Positions 1 through 9,008 of a stretch of DNA of 64,000 nucleotides are shown piece after piece (the first letter of the stretch is position 1; each line of letters opens with the position of its first letter). Source of the DNA: Hymenobacter sp. YIM 151500-1 (lineage in GTDB: Bacteria; Bacteroidota; Bacteroidia; Cytophagales; Hymenobacteraceae); the NCBI RefSeq assembly GCF_025979885.1, contig NZ_CP110139.1:2480001-2544000 (forward strand), read 5' to 3'. Under the pieces are notes generated by a model. It was not told the DNA's origin. It searched no databases and saw only the letters and a list, made by a program, of their open reading frames with translations. A program made the position numbers and the translations under genes.

Positions 1-124
1 GCTGAGCTTGTCGAAGCATCTCTACTGCGGGCTAACTCCAATTGTGAGGACGAAGCGGGAGAGATGCTTGCCTGCGGCGACCTTCGGTTCGACTCCGCCT
101 CCAGCTTCGCTCAGCAGGACGTTT
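1..124. repeat. Palindromic intergenic repeat, GAAGCATCTCT family (copy 1, left edge of window)
   Basis: The left part reads GCTGAGC...GAAGCATCTCT and the right part AGAGATGCTT...GCTCAGCAGGACG, so the two ends are inverted relative to each other. Related copies lie at 36593, 48809 and 55624. This copy carries an extra segment (63-93) that recurs exactly at 31505-31535. No gene is visible in this stretch. Confidence 0.8.
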
Positions 125-135
125 ACTTATCTGCA

Positions 136-2397
136 CTAAAACCGATACCGCACCTGGGCTTTCACCTCCGAGCGGCGGGGGCCCTGGATTTCCTCCAGGC
201 CGGAGCCGACGGTGCGCTGGTGGCGGTAGTGGGTGTCGGCGTAGCGGAGCCAGAGGGTGAGGTGGCGGCTGATTTCCACCTGGGCCAGGGCGTAGGCGCG
301 GGTGCCACGGCCGGCCAGGGCGGGCACGGAGAAGGCGTAGAGCACGTCTTGCTCGAACACGTACTGGCGGGTGTCGTAGTCGTCGGTGTCGAAGAGGGCG
401 TAGCGGGCCGAGAGGCGCAGACGCGGCAGGGGCGTCACGGTTACATCCTGGGCCAGCACGAAGCCGCGGCGGCGCGGGCCCAGGTCTTCGCTGTACTGGG
501 TGCCTTGCAGGCGGGTGCGCAGGCTGAGCGTGGGCGTGGGGCTGGCGTCGTAGAACAAGAGCAGGCTGCGGCGCTGGGTGGGTACGGGCAGGGGCACGGG
601 GCGCAGCGTGTCGGCGTTGAGGGCCTTGGTGCGCTGGCGCAGCTGCACGTAGAGCAGGCTGGTTTTGCTGGGGCTGAAGGTGAGGCGCACCAGCCAGTCG
701 TGGCCGGTGCTGGGGGCGCCCACCCGGTAGCGCAGCCACGGGAAGCGGAACTGGTCGTAGTAGGCGGCTACTTCCCAGCGCGAAGCGGGCCGCAGCTTCA
801 GGCCCAGGTACAGGCCGTTTTCGTTGCTATTGCGGGTGTTTTCGCTGAGTGCGTTGCCGTAGAGGCTGTGGAAGTGGCGGGCGTAGCGGCGGTAGAGCAC
901 GGCCACGTCGGCGGCGGGGCTGAGGCTGGCCAGCAGGCCGTTCACGGTGCCCAGGCCGCCGCTGCTGGAGCGGGCCGTTTCGCCGAACAGCAGCAGGTTG
1001 CGCCACACGTAGCTGTAGTGCGCGCCCAGCGCCAGGTTGCGCCGCCCCCGAAACTCATAGACATTGTAGGGCTCAGGCCGCCGCTGCAAGGGCTTATCAA
1101 ACAACGTATTGACGGCCGTGAGGCCGGCCGCGAAGTCGCCGCCCGTGCTGGTGTAGCCCAGGTGGCCGCCCAGCACGGTTTCGCGCAGGGCCTGGCGGTT
1201 GCGCAGCTCGGTGGGCGTGCGGTGGAAGCCGGTCAGGAGCAGGCCCGACGAAAACTCGTCGAACCCGGCTAGGGAGTCGGCCGGGAGCTGCACGGTGGCA
1301 TCGGCGCGGCGGTGGCTGGCGAAGCCCGTGACCTGCACTCGGGGCAGCACCTGCACCGTGGCGGCTGCGCCCCGGAAAAACGTGTTTTCCAGCACCGAGG
1401 AGTAGGGCCGCACGCCCACCGAGCTGCGCCGTAGGGTGGTTATGGTTTCGGCCCCCTTGCCCACCGCCAGCCCCGAGGACAGCAGCAGCCCTTGCCCGAA
1501 TTGCAGCTGATAATCACCTAGAGCCAGGGTTTTCAATCGGCCCCGCTCCTGCACTACAAAGTGGGCCGAGTAAAAGTCGGCGCCGTAGCGGCGGGTGGCG
1601 GGGTCCCAGGTCAGCGCCTCGCCGGCGTCTTTCTCAGCCGTGAAGCCCAGGCTGAAGTCCTTGGCGTGGCTGACGCGGTAGCGCACCAGCAGCTTGTCGG
1701 GGGAGCCCAGGTAGCGGGTGGCCGGCGCCCCGCCGCGCACGGTGTCGGGGGCGGCGTAGCCGCGGCGGTCCTGGAGCACCCGCTCGTAGCGCAGAAACAG
1801 GGCGTTGTTGTCTTCGCGGCGGATGCGCTGCCACAGCGGCCCCAGCCCCGCCGGCCCACTGGCCTGCACCGTCACGAAGGGCAGCACGCGGTAGATGGTC
1901 CGCAAATCAAAACCCTCCACACTTTGCAGCTCATACACGCTCAGCAGCGGCCCCAGCTGCTGGCGGTGGCTGAGCAGAGCCGTAATCTGGGTTTCGGACA
2001 GCAGCAGCAGGCCGCGCAGGTCTTCGCGGGTGGCCGTATTAAGGTTAAGCGGGGTTTGGTAGTACTGCAGCAGCGTTTCGTAGAGGTCCTCGTACGGCAC
2101 CTGGTCGCTCTGGATTTCGGCAAACAGCTCTTGAGTCAGCCGGTCAAGGTCGGCCACGGCCGGACGAGCATACTCCTGGGCCTGAGCTGGGTAGATGAGG
2201 CAGGTCAGGAGGGCAAGCAGGGTCAGGCGCCAGCAGGGTTGGCAGGGTTGGCCCCCATTTTCAGCTCTTGTCCGCTTCAGGCGGGGCACTCGGAAGGAAA
2301 GCAAGCTTAACGTCAGCCTTACAGCATAGACTACAGACCGCAAGTAGTTGTGGGGCTTGCAGCTTGCGGCGTGAAGCGTGAAGCTTATCACCTTCAT
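136..2397 (-). CDS. Helix-hairpin-helix domain protein, probable outer-membrane/secreted protein
   Basis: A 753-codon frame. Residues about 114-175 carry two ComEA-like helix-hairpin-helix units (LNLNTATREDL...LLSHRQQLGPLLSVYELQSVEGF). The remaining ~570 residues have the alternating aromatic/polar pattern of an outer-membrane beta-barrel and end in an aromatic residue (RYRF). The ATG at 2397 overlaps the stop of the PorV-like gene upstream (ATGA), which suggests translational coupling. Its first ~20 codons, however, run through an AGCTTGCAGC-type repeat word. A GTG at 2289 would give a cleaner signal peptide (MPRLKRTR..., then WRLTLLALLTCLIYPAQAQ), so the true start may be 2289. The family is common in Bacteroidota; its function is not established, and I infer only an envelope location. 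Confidence 0.75.
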   Translation of the reverse strand: MKVISFTLHAASCKPHNYLRSVVYAVRLTLSLLSFRVPRLKRTRAENGGQPCQPCWRLTLLALLTCLIYPAQAQEYARPAVADLDRLTQELFAEIQSDQVPYEDLYETLLQYYQTPLNLNTATREDLRGLLLLSETQITALLSHRQQLGPLLSVYELQSVEGFDLRTIYRVLPFVTVQASGPAGLGPLWQRIRREDNNALFLRYERVLQDRRGYAAPDTVRGGAPATRYLGSPDKLLVRYRVSHAKDFSLGFTAEKDAGEALTWDPATRRYGADFYSAHFVVQERGRLKTLALGDYQLQFGQGLLLSSGLAVGKGAETITTLRRSSVGVRPYSSVLENTFFRGAAATVQVLPRVQVTGFASHRRADATVQLPADSLAGFDEFSSGLLLTGFHRTPTELRNRQALRETVLGGHLGYTSTGGDFAAGLTAVNTLFDKPLQRRPEPYNVYEFRGRRNLALGAHYSYVWRNLLLFGETARSSSGGLGTVNGLLASLSPAADVAVLYRRYARHFHSLYGNALSENTRNSNENGLYLGLKLRPASRWEVAAYYDQFRFPWLRYRVGAPSTGHDWLVRLTFSPSKTSLLYVQLRQRTKALNADTLRPVPLPVPTQRRSLLLFYDASPTPTLSLRTRLQGTQYSEDLGPRRRGFVLAQDVTVTPLPRLRLSARYALFDTDDYDTRQYVFEQDVLYAFSVPALAGRGTRAYALAQVEISRHLTLWLRYADTHYRHQRTVGSGLEEIQGPRRSEVKAQVRYRF
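2343..2389. repeat. Single arm of the AGCTTGTAGC-type repeat
   Basis: The text GGCTTGCAGCTTGCGGCG followed by GAAGCGTGAAGCTT matches the arms of the palindromes at 54391 and 59017. Here only one arm is visible, and it lies inside the first codons of the frame starting at 2397, which casts doubt on that start. Confidence 0.5.
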
Positions 2398-3302
2398 GGC
2401 TTCTGCCCCAGTTTCCCCACCGAAACCTCCACGCTCAGGTGCTGGCTCAGGCCCAGGGCAGTATGCCAGGCAGCGGCGTAGTCGATGCGCAGCTGGCCGG
2501 CGCGGAAGCCCACGCCGCCGGTAAGCTGCTCGGTGAGGGCCGAGAGGCCGGCCCGCAGCGCCAGCGGCGCCAGCACCTGGTACTCCAGGCCGGCACGCAC
2601 GTCGGCATCCTGCTCCACGTCTTTTTCTACTTCGGTGAGCAGCAGCACTTTTTTAGAGGGTCGGTAGGCCAGGCCGGCCCGCAGCACGGTGGGCAGGCGC
2701 TCGTCCTGGTCGGGGGCCAGGCGGGCCTGGTTGAGGTTGCTGAGGCTGGCCCCGAACGTGAGCTTGCGCGGCACAATGTCGGCCTGCCCGCCCAGCGAGG
2801 CGGCTACGGCCCGGCGGCTGCCCAGCCCTTCGATGCTGAGCTGCAACACCTCCAGCCGGGCGCCCACGCTCACCGTGCCCAGGCGGTAGCCGTAGCTCAG
2901 GCCCAGGCCCTGCTCGGCGTACTGCTGGTTGCCGAAGCGCCGGGCCGTGACGCCCACTACCCCGTAGCGCGGAGCTTGGGCCGCAGCCACGGCGGCCGGC
3001 ACGCCGGGCACGGCTGGGGCCGGCCGCGCCGCGCCCACGGGTAGGGCCACGGCCAGCCCCACGGTGTTTAAATTAGCCAGCAGAAACTGATTGGCGGCCT
3101 GAAAGCCAACGGTTTTGGTACCCAGCTCGCCCAGGCCGGCGGGGTTGTTGCCAGCCGCCCAGGCATCGTTGGCCAGCGTGACGGAGGCCCGGCCCAGGCC
3201 CGCCGCGCGGGCGCCCCACACGCCGGGGCCGTAGCCCTGGGCGTGGGCCCTCATACTCATACCAATCAGCAGAAAACCTAACGATACGTAGCGTTTACCC
3301 AT
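2394..3302 (-). CDS. PorV/PorQ-like outer-membrane beta-barrel protein
   Basis: 302 residues with a signal peptide (MGKRYVSLGFLLIGMSMRAHA, then QGYGPG). The start of the mature protein, WGARAAGLGRASVTLANDAWAAGNNPAGLGEL, has the NPAG motif typical of PorV/PorQ/UPF0164-type barrels, with amphipathic strands to the C-terminus. PorV is the T9SS shuttle protein, but the superfamily is broad, so I do not claim this is PorV itself. Its stop overlaps the start of the helix-hairpin-helix gene by 4 nt, so the two are co-translated. The nearby secreted T9SS cargo genes make a secretion-related role possible but unproven. Confidence 0.7.
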   Translation of the reverse strand: MGKRYVSLGFLLIGMSMRAHAQGYGPGVWGARAAGLGRASVTLANDAWAAGNNPAGLGELGTKTVGFQAANQFLLANLNTVGLAVALPVGAARPAPAVPGVPAAVAAAQAPRYGVVGVTARRFGNQQYAEQGLGLSYGYRLGTVSVGARLEVLQLSIEGLGSRRAVAASLGGQADIVPRKLTFGASLSNLNQARLAPDQDERLPTVLRAGLAYRPSKKVLLLTEVEKDVEQDADVRAGLEYQVLAPLALRAGLSALTEQLTGGVGFRAGQLRIDYAAAWHTALGLSQHLSVEVSVGKLGQKP

Positions 3303-3645
3303 TCACAAGACGATAAAACTCAGCTGCTGAAAAGTAGCTACTTCCGGGGAGTTGCCCAAGTGTCTTCGCTGCAACTGTCCAGTTTTATAGATGAAGAGGC
3401 CCGGCTTGCTGACCCGAAGAATACGCTAGTGCTCCGCCACGCCTACGACTTCCCATCAGCTTTTAGCTCAACTATAACGTTATAGTACATTCCTATTATG
3501 GATTTATTCAATGGCTTGTACATAATTTTTACTTTCTAGATAATAGATGTTGTACTAAGCTGAGCGGCAAGTAGTTTAACCTCGCCATTTTAGGATTTTT
3601 CGCCTTGAATGGTATTCCGCCCCTTTCCACAACCTGATTACCTTC
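3303..3645. other. AT-rich gap with a stop-free relic frame and a 16-bp palindrome
   Basis: This gap is much more AT-rich than its surroundings. On the plus strand a frame without stops runs from about 3290 to 3484 and reads like protein (for example LSSFIDEEARLADPKNTL, then VLRHAYDFPSAF), but it has no ATG. It may be a gene remnant. ACTATAACGTTATAGT at 3471-3486 is a perfect palindrome just before the M23 gene and could be an operator. No confident gene is present. Confidence 0.35.
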
Positions 3646-6147
3646 ATGAAAAAACCCTACTCCGTCCTCCTGTTGGGGGCCGTGCTGGCTGTGCCTGCCC
3701 TCAGCCACGCCCAACCCACCCCACGTGCAGTTTTTTACCAACACCGCCAGCTGCTGACTGCCGCGCCCGGCCGTGCGCCTGAACTGGTAGGCACGGCCGT
3801 TGCACCTAAGCCCGGCCGCCTCGCGCCGGGGCCCGTGGTGGCCCTTAGCCCCGCCCAGATAGACGCCCGCCTGAGCGTGCCCACTGGCTGGGTGCTGTTT
3901 CAGGGTGTGCAGGCGCCGGCCTCCCGGCAATGGTCGTATTTGGAGCGCACCGTTATTGGCAATGACTACCGCCTGTGGGTGTACAACGCCGGCACCGGGC
4001 AGCGGGAGCTACTGTTTGACCAGGGCAGCAGTCCAGCGCCGGGCCTGGCATTCAAGCCCATTGCCTGGGGGCCGCAGAGCCGGGTGCTGTACATGGAAGC
4101 GCTGCGTTTTGATACCGACCTCAACCACGAAGGCGTGTGGGCCTACGACCTCGCCACGCGCCAGGCCCGGCGCCTGTCCCTGCCGGCCGGCTACTTCAGC
4201 ACTCCCCTGCTCTCGCCCGACGGCCAGCAATTGCTCTACTCCCTGAGCACGGCCGCACGGCCCGACCGTCTGCACGGCGCCGCTGATGCCGTGGCCGTGT
4301 TCAGCCTGACGGCCCGCACCCAGACTGTGCTGGCCCGCCGCCCCAATGCCGACTTCACCGTGGCTGGCTGGAGCGCCGATGACCTGAACGCGGCCGACGT
4401 GCAGGCGGCTTCCACGGAAGCTCCGCCCGCCGAGGCCTCTTCGCTGGTAGCCCAGGCTTCGGCCATTGAGTACCGCCTGCCCTGGGACGCGGGCCGCACC
4501 TACTACGTGTCGCGGCACGGCACGCCGGCACCTTCGCAGCCTCACTCGCCCAGCGGGCCGCGCATCACGGTGTACGACGGCATTGCCCAGCACTCCTACG
4601 CGGCCATCGACTTCGACACCCCGGACAATGCCGACCAGAACGTGCGGGCCGCTGCCGCAGGGCAGGTGACGGTGGCCAGCGACTGTGGCTGCGGCTACGG
4701 CAACCTGGTGGTGGTGCAGCACGCCGACGGCACCCGCACCTACTACGGCCACAACAAGAGCATTCGGGTAGCCGTGGGCCAGCAGGTACAAACGGGCACG
4801 GTGCTGGGCCTGGAAGGCACCACGGGCCAGTCGTCGGGCGACCATATCCACTTTGAATGGCGGGCCGCCGGCGGCAATGCCTCCACCATCGGTACCTTCG
4901 CCGATGCCGGCCAGCCCCGCCAGGGCTTCCCTTACCTTTCCTCTACGCCCGCGCCGGGCAGCACCCCGCCGCCCGCTACCGATACGCAGGCTCCCACCTC
5001 TACGCTGGCCGCCGTGGGCGGCACCACGCAGTCGGCGGATTTCACCGTCAACTTCACCGACGCCGATAATGTGGGCGTGGCGGAGCGGTTTTACCAGGTG
5101 CTGGAGAATACCGGGGCCGAGTGGCGGGCCAACCGCGGCAACGGCTTCTATAACGACAACTTCGGCACCGGCGCCCTGCACCCCGACTACACCCTGGGCC
5201 AGGCCGACTGGCAGGGCACTTGGGCCGTGACGACGGATGGCCGCCTACGCCAGAGCAGCCTCACGGCCACCAACACCGCTGCCACCACTTTCCTGTCGCA
5301 GACCGCCGGCAACGCCTACCTCTACCACTTCGCCGCCCGCCTCGTCGGCGACGACAACACCCGCACGGGCCGCTTCGGGCTGCACCTGATGGCCTCGGAC
5401 GCCACCTTGCGCGAGCGGGGCAACTCCTACCTGGTATGGTTCACGAACGACGACCAGAAAGTGCGCATCATCGAGACAATAAACAACGTGCTGTATGAGC
5501 GGGCCAGCGCCGACGTGGTGGTGGCCGCCGGCAGCTTTGCCGACTACAAAATCAGCTACAGCACCAACAGCGGCACGATTCGGGTGTTCCAGAACAACCG
5601 CCCGGTGCTAAGCTGGACCGACGCCACGCCCCTCACTTCGGGCTCTTATATGTCGCTGCGCACCAACCAGGCCCAGGTAGATTTCGACGACCTGAAGGTG
5701 TACAAGGCCCGCAGCACCAGCAAGGTGGTGACCGTGGGCTCGGCCACCAGCAAAGATGCCCGCCGGGTGTCGCCGAACAGCACCACGCCGGCTTGCAAAG
5801 TAAAGAGCATGGTGCGCGACGCCGCCGGCAACTGGTCGGCGGCCGGCAACCTGGACATTATCATCCCGGCCCCGGCCAGCGCCGCCACTGCCCTGCGCGC
5901 CGACGTGTACCCCAACCCGCTCGAAACCAACGCCACCCTGCGCTACGCCCTGCCCGGCTCGGCTCCCGTGCGCGTGGCCGTCCTCGACCGGTTTGGCCGC
6001 ACGGTGCTGAGCTGGCCCGAGGAAACCCAGGCCGCCGGCACCCACGAACTGGCCCTGACCCGCCTAGCTTCCCTAGCCCCCGGCACCTACTTCGTGCAGG
6101 TGCGCGCCGGCCGCCAAGCCACCGTCACGCGCGTGGTGCGGCAGTAA
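3646..6147 (+). CDS. Secreted M23-family metallopeptidase with T9SS sorting domain
   Basis: 833 residues. A signal peptide (MKKPYSVLLLGAVLAVPALSHA) leads to an N-terminal region with TolB-like propeller character, residues ~60-260. A LytM/M23 domain follows: HSYAAIDFD (His316, Asp322) and HIHFEW (His400, His402) supply the zinc and catalytic residues of this peptidoglycan endopeptidase family. Residues ~465-740 form a linker plus a laminin-G/concanavalin-like domain that is almost the same as that of the amidase at 6504. From residue ~753 a type A T9SS C-terminal domain starts (DVYPNPLETNATLRY) and ends KxxxxxVVRQ-like, marking it for export and surface attachment or release. The likely role is cleaving peptide cross-links in the wall of other bacteria or in cell-wall recycling; the target is not visible from sequence. 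Confidence 0.9.
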   Translation: MKKPYSVLLLGAVLAVPALSHAQPTPRAVFYQHRQLLTAAPGRAPELVGTAVAPKPGRLAPGPVVALSPAQIDARLSVPTGWVLFQGVQAPASRQWSYLERTVIGNDYRLWVYNAGTGQRELLFDQGSSPAPGLAFKPIAWGPQSRVLYMEALRFDTDLNHEGVWAYDLATRQARRLSLPAGYFSTPLLSPDGQQLLYSLSTAARPDRLHGAADAVAVFSLTARTQTVLARRPNADFTVAGWSADDLNAADVQAASTEAPPAEASSLVAQASAIEYRLPWDAGRTYYVSRHGTPAPSQPHSPSGPRITVYDGIAQHSYAAIDFDTPDNADQNVRAAAAGQVTVASDCGCGYGNLVVVQHADGTRTYYGHNKSIRVAVGQQVQTGTVLGLEGTTGQSSGDHIHFEWRAAGGNASTIGTFADAGQPRQGFPYLSSTPAPGSTPPPATDTQAPTSTLAAVGGTTQSADFTVNFTDADNVGVAERFYQVLENTGAEWRANRGNGFYNDNFGTGALHPDYTLGQADWQGTWAVTTDGRLRQSSLTATNTAATTFLSQTAGNAYLYHFAARLVGDDNTRTGRFGLHLMASDATLRERGNSYLVWFTNDDQKVRIIETINNVLYERASADVVVAAGSFADYKISYSTNSGTIRVFQNNRPVLSWTDATPLTSGSYMSLRTNQAQVDFDDLKVYKARSTSKVVTVGSATSKDARRVSPNSTTPACKVKSMVRDAAGNWSAAGNLDIIIPAPASAATALRADVYPNPLETNATLRYALPGSAPVRVAVLDRFGRTVLSWPEETQAAGTHELALTRLASLAPGTYFVQVRAGRQATVTRVVRQ

Positions 6148-6285
6148 TCCTCCCTGGCGGCAGACTTCTCGCCGCAGGCGAGGCGTCTGCCCGCCGAAAA
6201 ATGGGGCAAGTCTCCCGACTTGCGGCCGCGCCAGCGGCCATGCGGTACCGCGCCGCTCGGGTGCTCTGACATCCTAGCCCTAGTC
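6148..6285. other. Series of small GC-rich hairpins downstream of the M23 gene
   Basis: GGCAGAC...GTCTGCC (6159-6191), GCAAGTC...GACTTGC (6206-6223) and GGCCGC...GCGGCC form three successive hairpins. They could end the M23 transcript, though none has a strong T tract. Confidence 0.4.
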
Positions 6286-6467
6286 GCCTCACCCCCTAGC
6301 CCCCTCTCCGGAAAAGGAGAGGGGGAACTAGCTGTAGCTTCTAGCCGACGTGCTGCCGCTTGGTCACCCCCCCAGCCCCTTTTCCAAGGAGAGAAGCTAA
6401 CTTCTAGTTCTAGAAAACTAGTAGCTAGTTCCCCCTCTCCCCCGGAGAGGGAGCTAGGGGGTGAGGC
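6286..6467. repeat. Composite inverted repeat, CCTCACCCCCTAGCCCC family (copy 1)
   Basis: The outer ends GCCTCACCCCCTAGCCCC and the reverse complement GCTAGGGGGTGAGGC bracket an inner module CCCCCAGCCCC...CCAAGGAGAG and CTAGTTCCCCCTCTC. The same layout recurs at 32933-33215. It contains no coding gene. Confidence 0.85.
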
Positions 6468-6503
6468 AACCTCAACTCCTTTCCCACCAAACCCCTAACA
6501 TTC

Positions 6504-8858
6504 ATGAAAACCCTTACCCTTTTTCTGCTCCTGCTGTGTCTGGGGCTGACCACGATGCCCGGCCTGCGGGCCCAGGAGCTGCGGCCGGGCCGTAGCCTGT
6601 TTGCCGGTGAAGGCCAGGGCCGCGTCAGTCTGCCGCTGGCCAGCGCCGAATCCTACGCTGACCGTCAGGACTTGGCCGTAGCTGGGGCAGCCGCGCGGCC
6701 TGCTCCAGGCAAAGCAGCAGCCTCCTTCACTACTCGTCCTATTGCCGTAGGCCTTACTAACCCCAAGCCTTTCGTGGTGTTCTCGCTGGTGTGGCGGGGC
6801 GAAAACCTGGCGGGGGAAGCGCTGCGCTTTGCCGTGCGTACCTCCCGCGACGGTTTGCAGTGGAGCGCTTGGCAGCCGGGCGTCCTGGACGGGCACGCCG
6901 ACGATGATGCCACCCGGCGCGTGAGCCGGGCCCAGGAGCTGGCGCCCACCGTGCGCTTCGTGCAGGTGCGTGCCGAGGTGGCCGGCCAGGGCGCAACGCC
7001 GGTGCTCAGCCAGCTGGAAGCCGTGTTCTACAGCCCCGGCGAAACGCCCGCCGCGGCCACTACTGCACCAGACCTGACGGCCCAGGATGCCACTAGTCAG
7101 GTTGCCGTTACCTGCGCCAAGCCGGTCGTAACGTCGCGGGCCGGGTGGGGCGCCCGCACGCCCACGGGCACCCGCTCTTATACCACTGTGACCCACCTGG
7201 TAGTGCACCACGAGGCCGGCTCCAACACCAGCTCCGACTGGGCGGCCCGGGTGCGGGCCGTGGAAAGCCTGCACATCGACGCCAATGGCTGGTCGGACGT
7301 AGGGTATAACTACCTCATCGACCCCAACGGGGTGGTTTACGAAGGTCGCTCCGGAGGGGACAATGTAATTGGGGCGCACTTCTGCGGCGGCAACGCCAAC
7401 ACCATGGCCGTGTGCATGCTCGGCGACTACAGCAGCATTGCGCCCACCACCGCGGCTAGGGAAAGCCTGAAGAAGATTCTGGCCTGGAAGGCCGCCCGCG
7501 AAAACATCAACCCCCTGGGCTCTTCCACCCACTACGCCGCCGGTACCATTCCGAACGTGTGCGGGCACCGCGACAACAAAGGCTGCACCGCCTGCCCCGG
7601 CAATGTGCTCTACGGCCAGCTGCCCACGCTGCGCGCCGACATTCAGAGCTACCTCGACGCCGGCTGCGGCAGTGGCCCGGTGGCCGACACCCAGGCACCC
7701 ACCACCAGCATCAGCGCCCCGGCTACCACCGTGGCCGACGACTTCACGGCCACCTTCACCGACGCCGACAACGTGGGCGTGGCGGAGCGGTTTTACCAGG
7801 TGCTGGAGAATACCGGGGCTGAGTGGCGGGCCAACCGCGGCAACGGCTTCTTCAACGACAACTTCGTGGGCTCCACCATCAACACGGAGTGGACCATCCG
7901 CACCGGGCAGTGGATTCTGACTACCGAAGGCCGTCTGAAGCAGGCTAACACTACCCTCACCAACACCAACATCTCGACGGCTCTCACCCAGGGCTCGGGG
8001 CAGACTTACCTCTACAACTTCGCCGCCAAGCTGAACAACACCACCGGTAGCCGCCGCTTCGGCTTTCACATCATGGCTTCGGACGTAACGGCGACGGAGC
8101 GGGGCAACTCCTACCTGGTGTGGTTTTCGGCCGACGACCAGAAGGTGCGCATCATCGAGACGGTGAGCAACGTGCTCAACGAGCGGGCCTCGGCCAGCCT
8201 GAGCCTCAGCTCCGGCACCTGGTCCGACTACAAAGCCACCTACAACACCAGCACGGGCACGCTCAACGTCTACGTCAACAACTCCCTCAAGCTCTCCTGG
8301 ACCGACACTACGCCCTTGACCTCGGGTACCGGCTTCACGCTGCGCACCAACCAGGCCGAGGTGGAGTTTGACGACCTGAAAGTGTACAAGAGCCGCAGCA
8401 CCAGCAAGCTGGTGACGGTGGGCCCCGAGGCCACGCAGGATGCCCGCCGCCGGAGCCCCAGCACCACTACGGCCGGCGCCAAAATCAAGAGCCTGGTGCG
8501 CGACGCGGCCAATAACTGGTCGAGCGTAGGCAACCTGGACCTGGTGGTGAGCTTCCCGGCTGCCGCTACGGCGGCCCGCCTCACGGGCAGCGGCAGCAGC
8601 TTCGGGGCGGCGGTGTACCCCAACCCGCTGCCCGAGCAGTCGGCCCGCGTGTCGTACCACCTGGCCCGCGCCCAGCCCGTAACCGTAACCGTGACTGACC
8701 TGCGCGGCAAGCCCCTGCTGACCCTGCACGAAGGCCCGGCCCCGGCCGGTGACCAGCTCCTCACCCTGCCCAGCCAGCAGCTGCCCCGCGGCCTGTACCT
8801 GCTGCGCGTGCGCACCGCCGACGGCACCCACGAAGTGCTGCGCCTGCTGAAGCAGTAG
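6504..8858 (+). CDS. Secreted N-acetylmuramoyl-L-alanine amidase (PGRP/amidase_2) with T9SS sorting domain
   Basis: 784 residues. A signal peptide (MKTLTLFLLLLCLGLTTMPGLRA) is followed by an N-terminal region of ~200 residues shared with the amidase at 11266. The PGRP/T7-lysozyme-type amidase domain spans ~209-390. The zinc ligands can be read as His235/His236 in LVVHHEAG, His355 in CGHRD and Cys364 in ACPGN; the family cuts the lactyl-amide bond between MurNAc and the stem peptide. Residues ~400-690 repeat the laminin-G-like domain of the M23 protein upstream, with DNA close to identical at its start. A T9SS CTD follows from ~703 (AAVYPNPLPEQSARVSY, ending LLKQ). Together with its neighbours it forms a secreted wall-lysis set. 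Confidence 0.92.
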   Translation: MKTLTLFLLLLCLGLTTMPGLRAQELRPGRSLFAGEGQGRVSLPLASAESYADRQDLAVAGAAARPAPGKAAASFTTRPIAVGLTNPKPFVVFSLVWRGENLAGEALRFAVRTSRDGLQWSAWQPGVLDGHADDDATRRVSRAQELAPTVRFVQVRAEVAGQGATPVLSQLEAVFYSPGETPAAATTAPDLTAQDATSQVAVTCAKPVVTSRAGWGARTPTGTRSYTTVTHLVVHHEAGSNTSSDWAARVRAVESLHIDANGWSDVGYNYLIDPNGVVYEGRSGGDNVIGAHFCGGNANTMAVCMLGDYSSIAPTTAARESLKKILAWKAARENINPLGSSTHYAAGTIPNVCGHRDNKGCTACPGNVLYGQLPTLRADIQSYLDAGCGSGPVADTQAPTTSISAPATTVADDFTATFTDADNVGVAERFYQVLENTGAEWRANRGNGFFNDNFVGSTINTEWTIRTGQWILTTEGRLKQANTTLTNTNISTALTQGSGQTYLYNFAAKLNNTTGSRRFGFHIMASDVTATERGNSYLVWFSADDQKVRIIETVSNVLNERASASLSLSSGTWSDYKATYNTSTGTLNVYVNNSLKLSWTDTTPLTSGTGFTLRTNQAEVEFDDLKVYKSRSTSKLVTVGPEATQDARRRSPSTTTAGAKIKSLVRDAANNWSSVGNLDLVVSFPAAATAARLTGSGSSFGAAVYPNPLPEQSARVSYHLARAQPVTVTVTDLRGKPLLTLHEGPAPAGDQLLTLPSQQLPRGLYLLRVRTADGTHEVLRLLKQ

Positions 8859-8885
8859 CCTTTTCGGCTCCGTGCCTCTGCGTAT

Positions 8886-8919
8886 CACGGCCCCGGCAAC
8901 CTGTGTTGCCGGGGCCGTG
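8886..8919 (+). terminator. Hairpin terminator of the amidase gene
   Basis: A perfect 15-bp stem, CACGGCCCCGGCAAC pairing with GTTGCCGGGGCCGTG around CTGT, starts 28 nt after the amidase stop. There is no strong T tract. Confidence 0.7.
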
Positions 8920-9008
8920 TGCGTCTGTCCGGGACGGCAGGTGAGCTGGCGGGCTGGTGGCCGGAGTTCGGTTTTCTGGGGCTGGGGAAATGGGAGGCTT
9001 CGCTTTTT

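Noticed and set aside
75..110. tRNA-like T-loop (GGTTCGACTCC)
   Set aside because: It lies in a palindromic repeat, recurs in part at 31525, and no acceptor or anticodon stem can be drawn.
64..1272. Long plus-strand frame opposite the helix-hairpin-helix gene
   Set aside because: It is the antisense shadow of a GC-rich gene: Gly/Ala/Val-rich, no domain, no signal, and the minus-strand frame has clear HhH motifs.
6495..8888. 797-codon minus-strand frame opposite the amidase
   Set aside because: Shadow frame; composition dominated by Gly, Val, Ala, His, with no recognisable domain, while the plus strand encodes a complete amidase.
8919..9008. GTG start for the polytopic membrane protein
   Set aside because: The GTG overlaps the terminator hairpin of the amidase; ATG 9009 or 9051 fits better.
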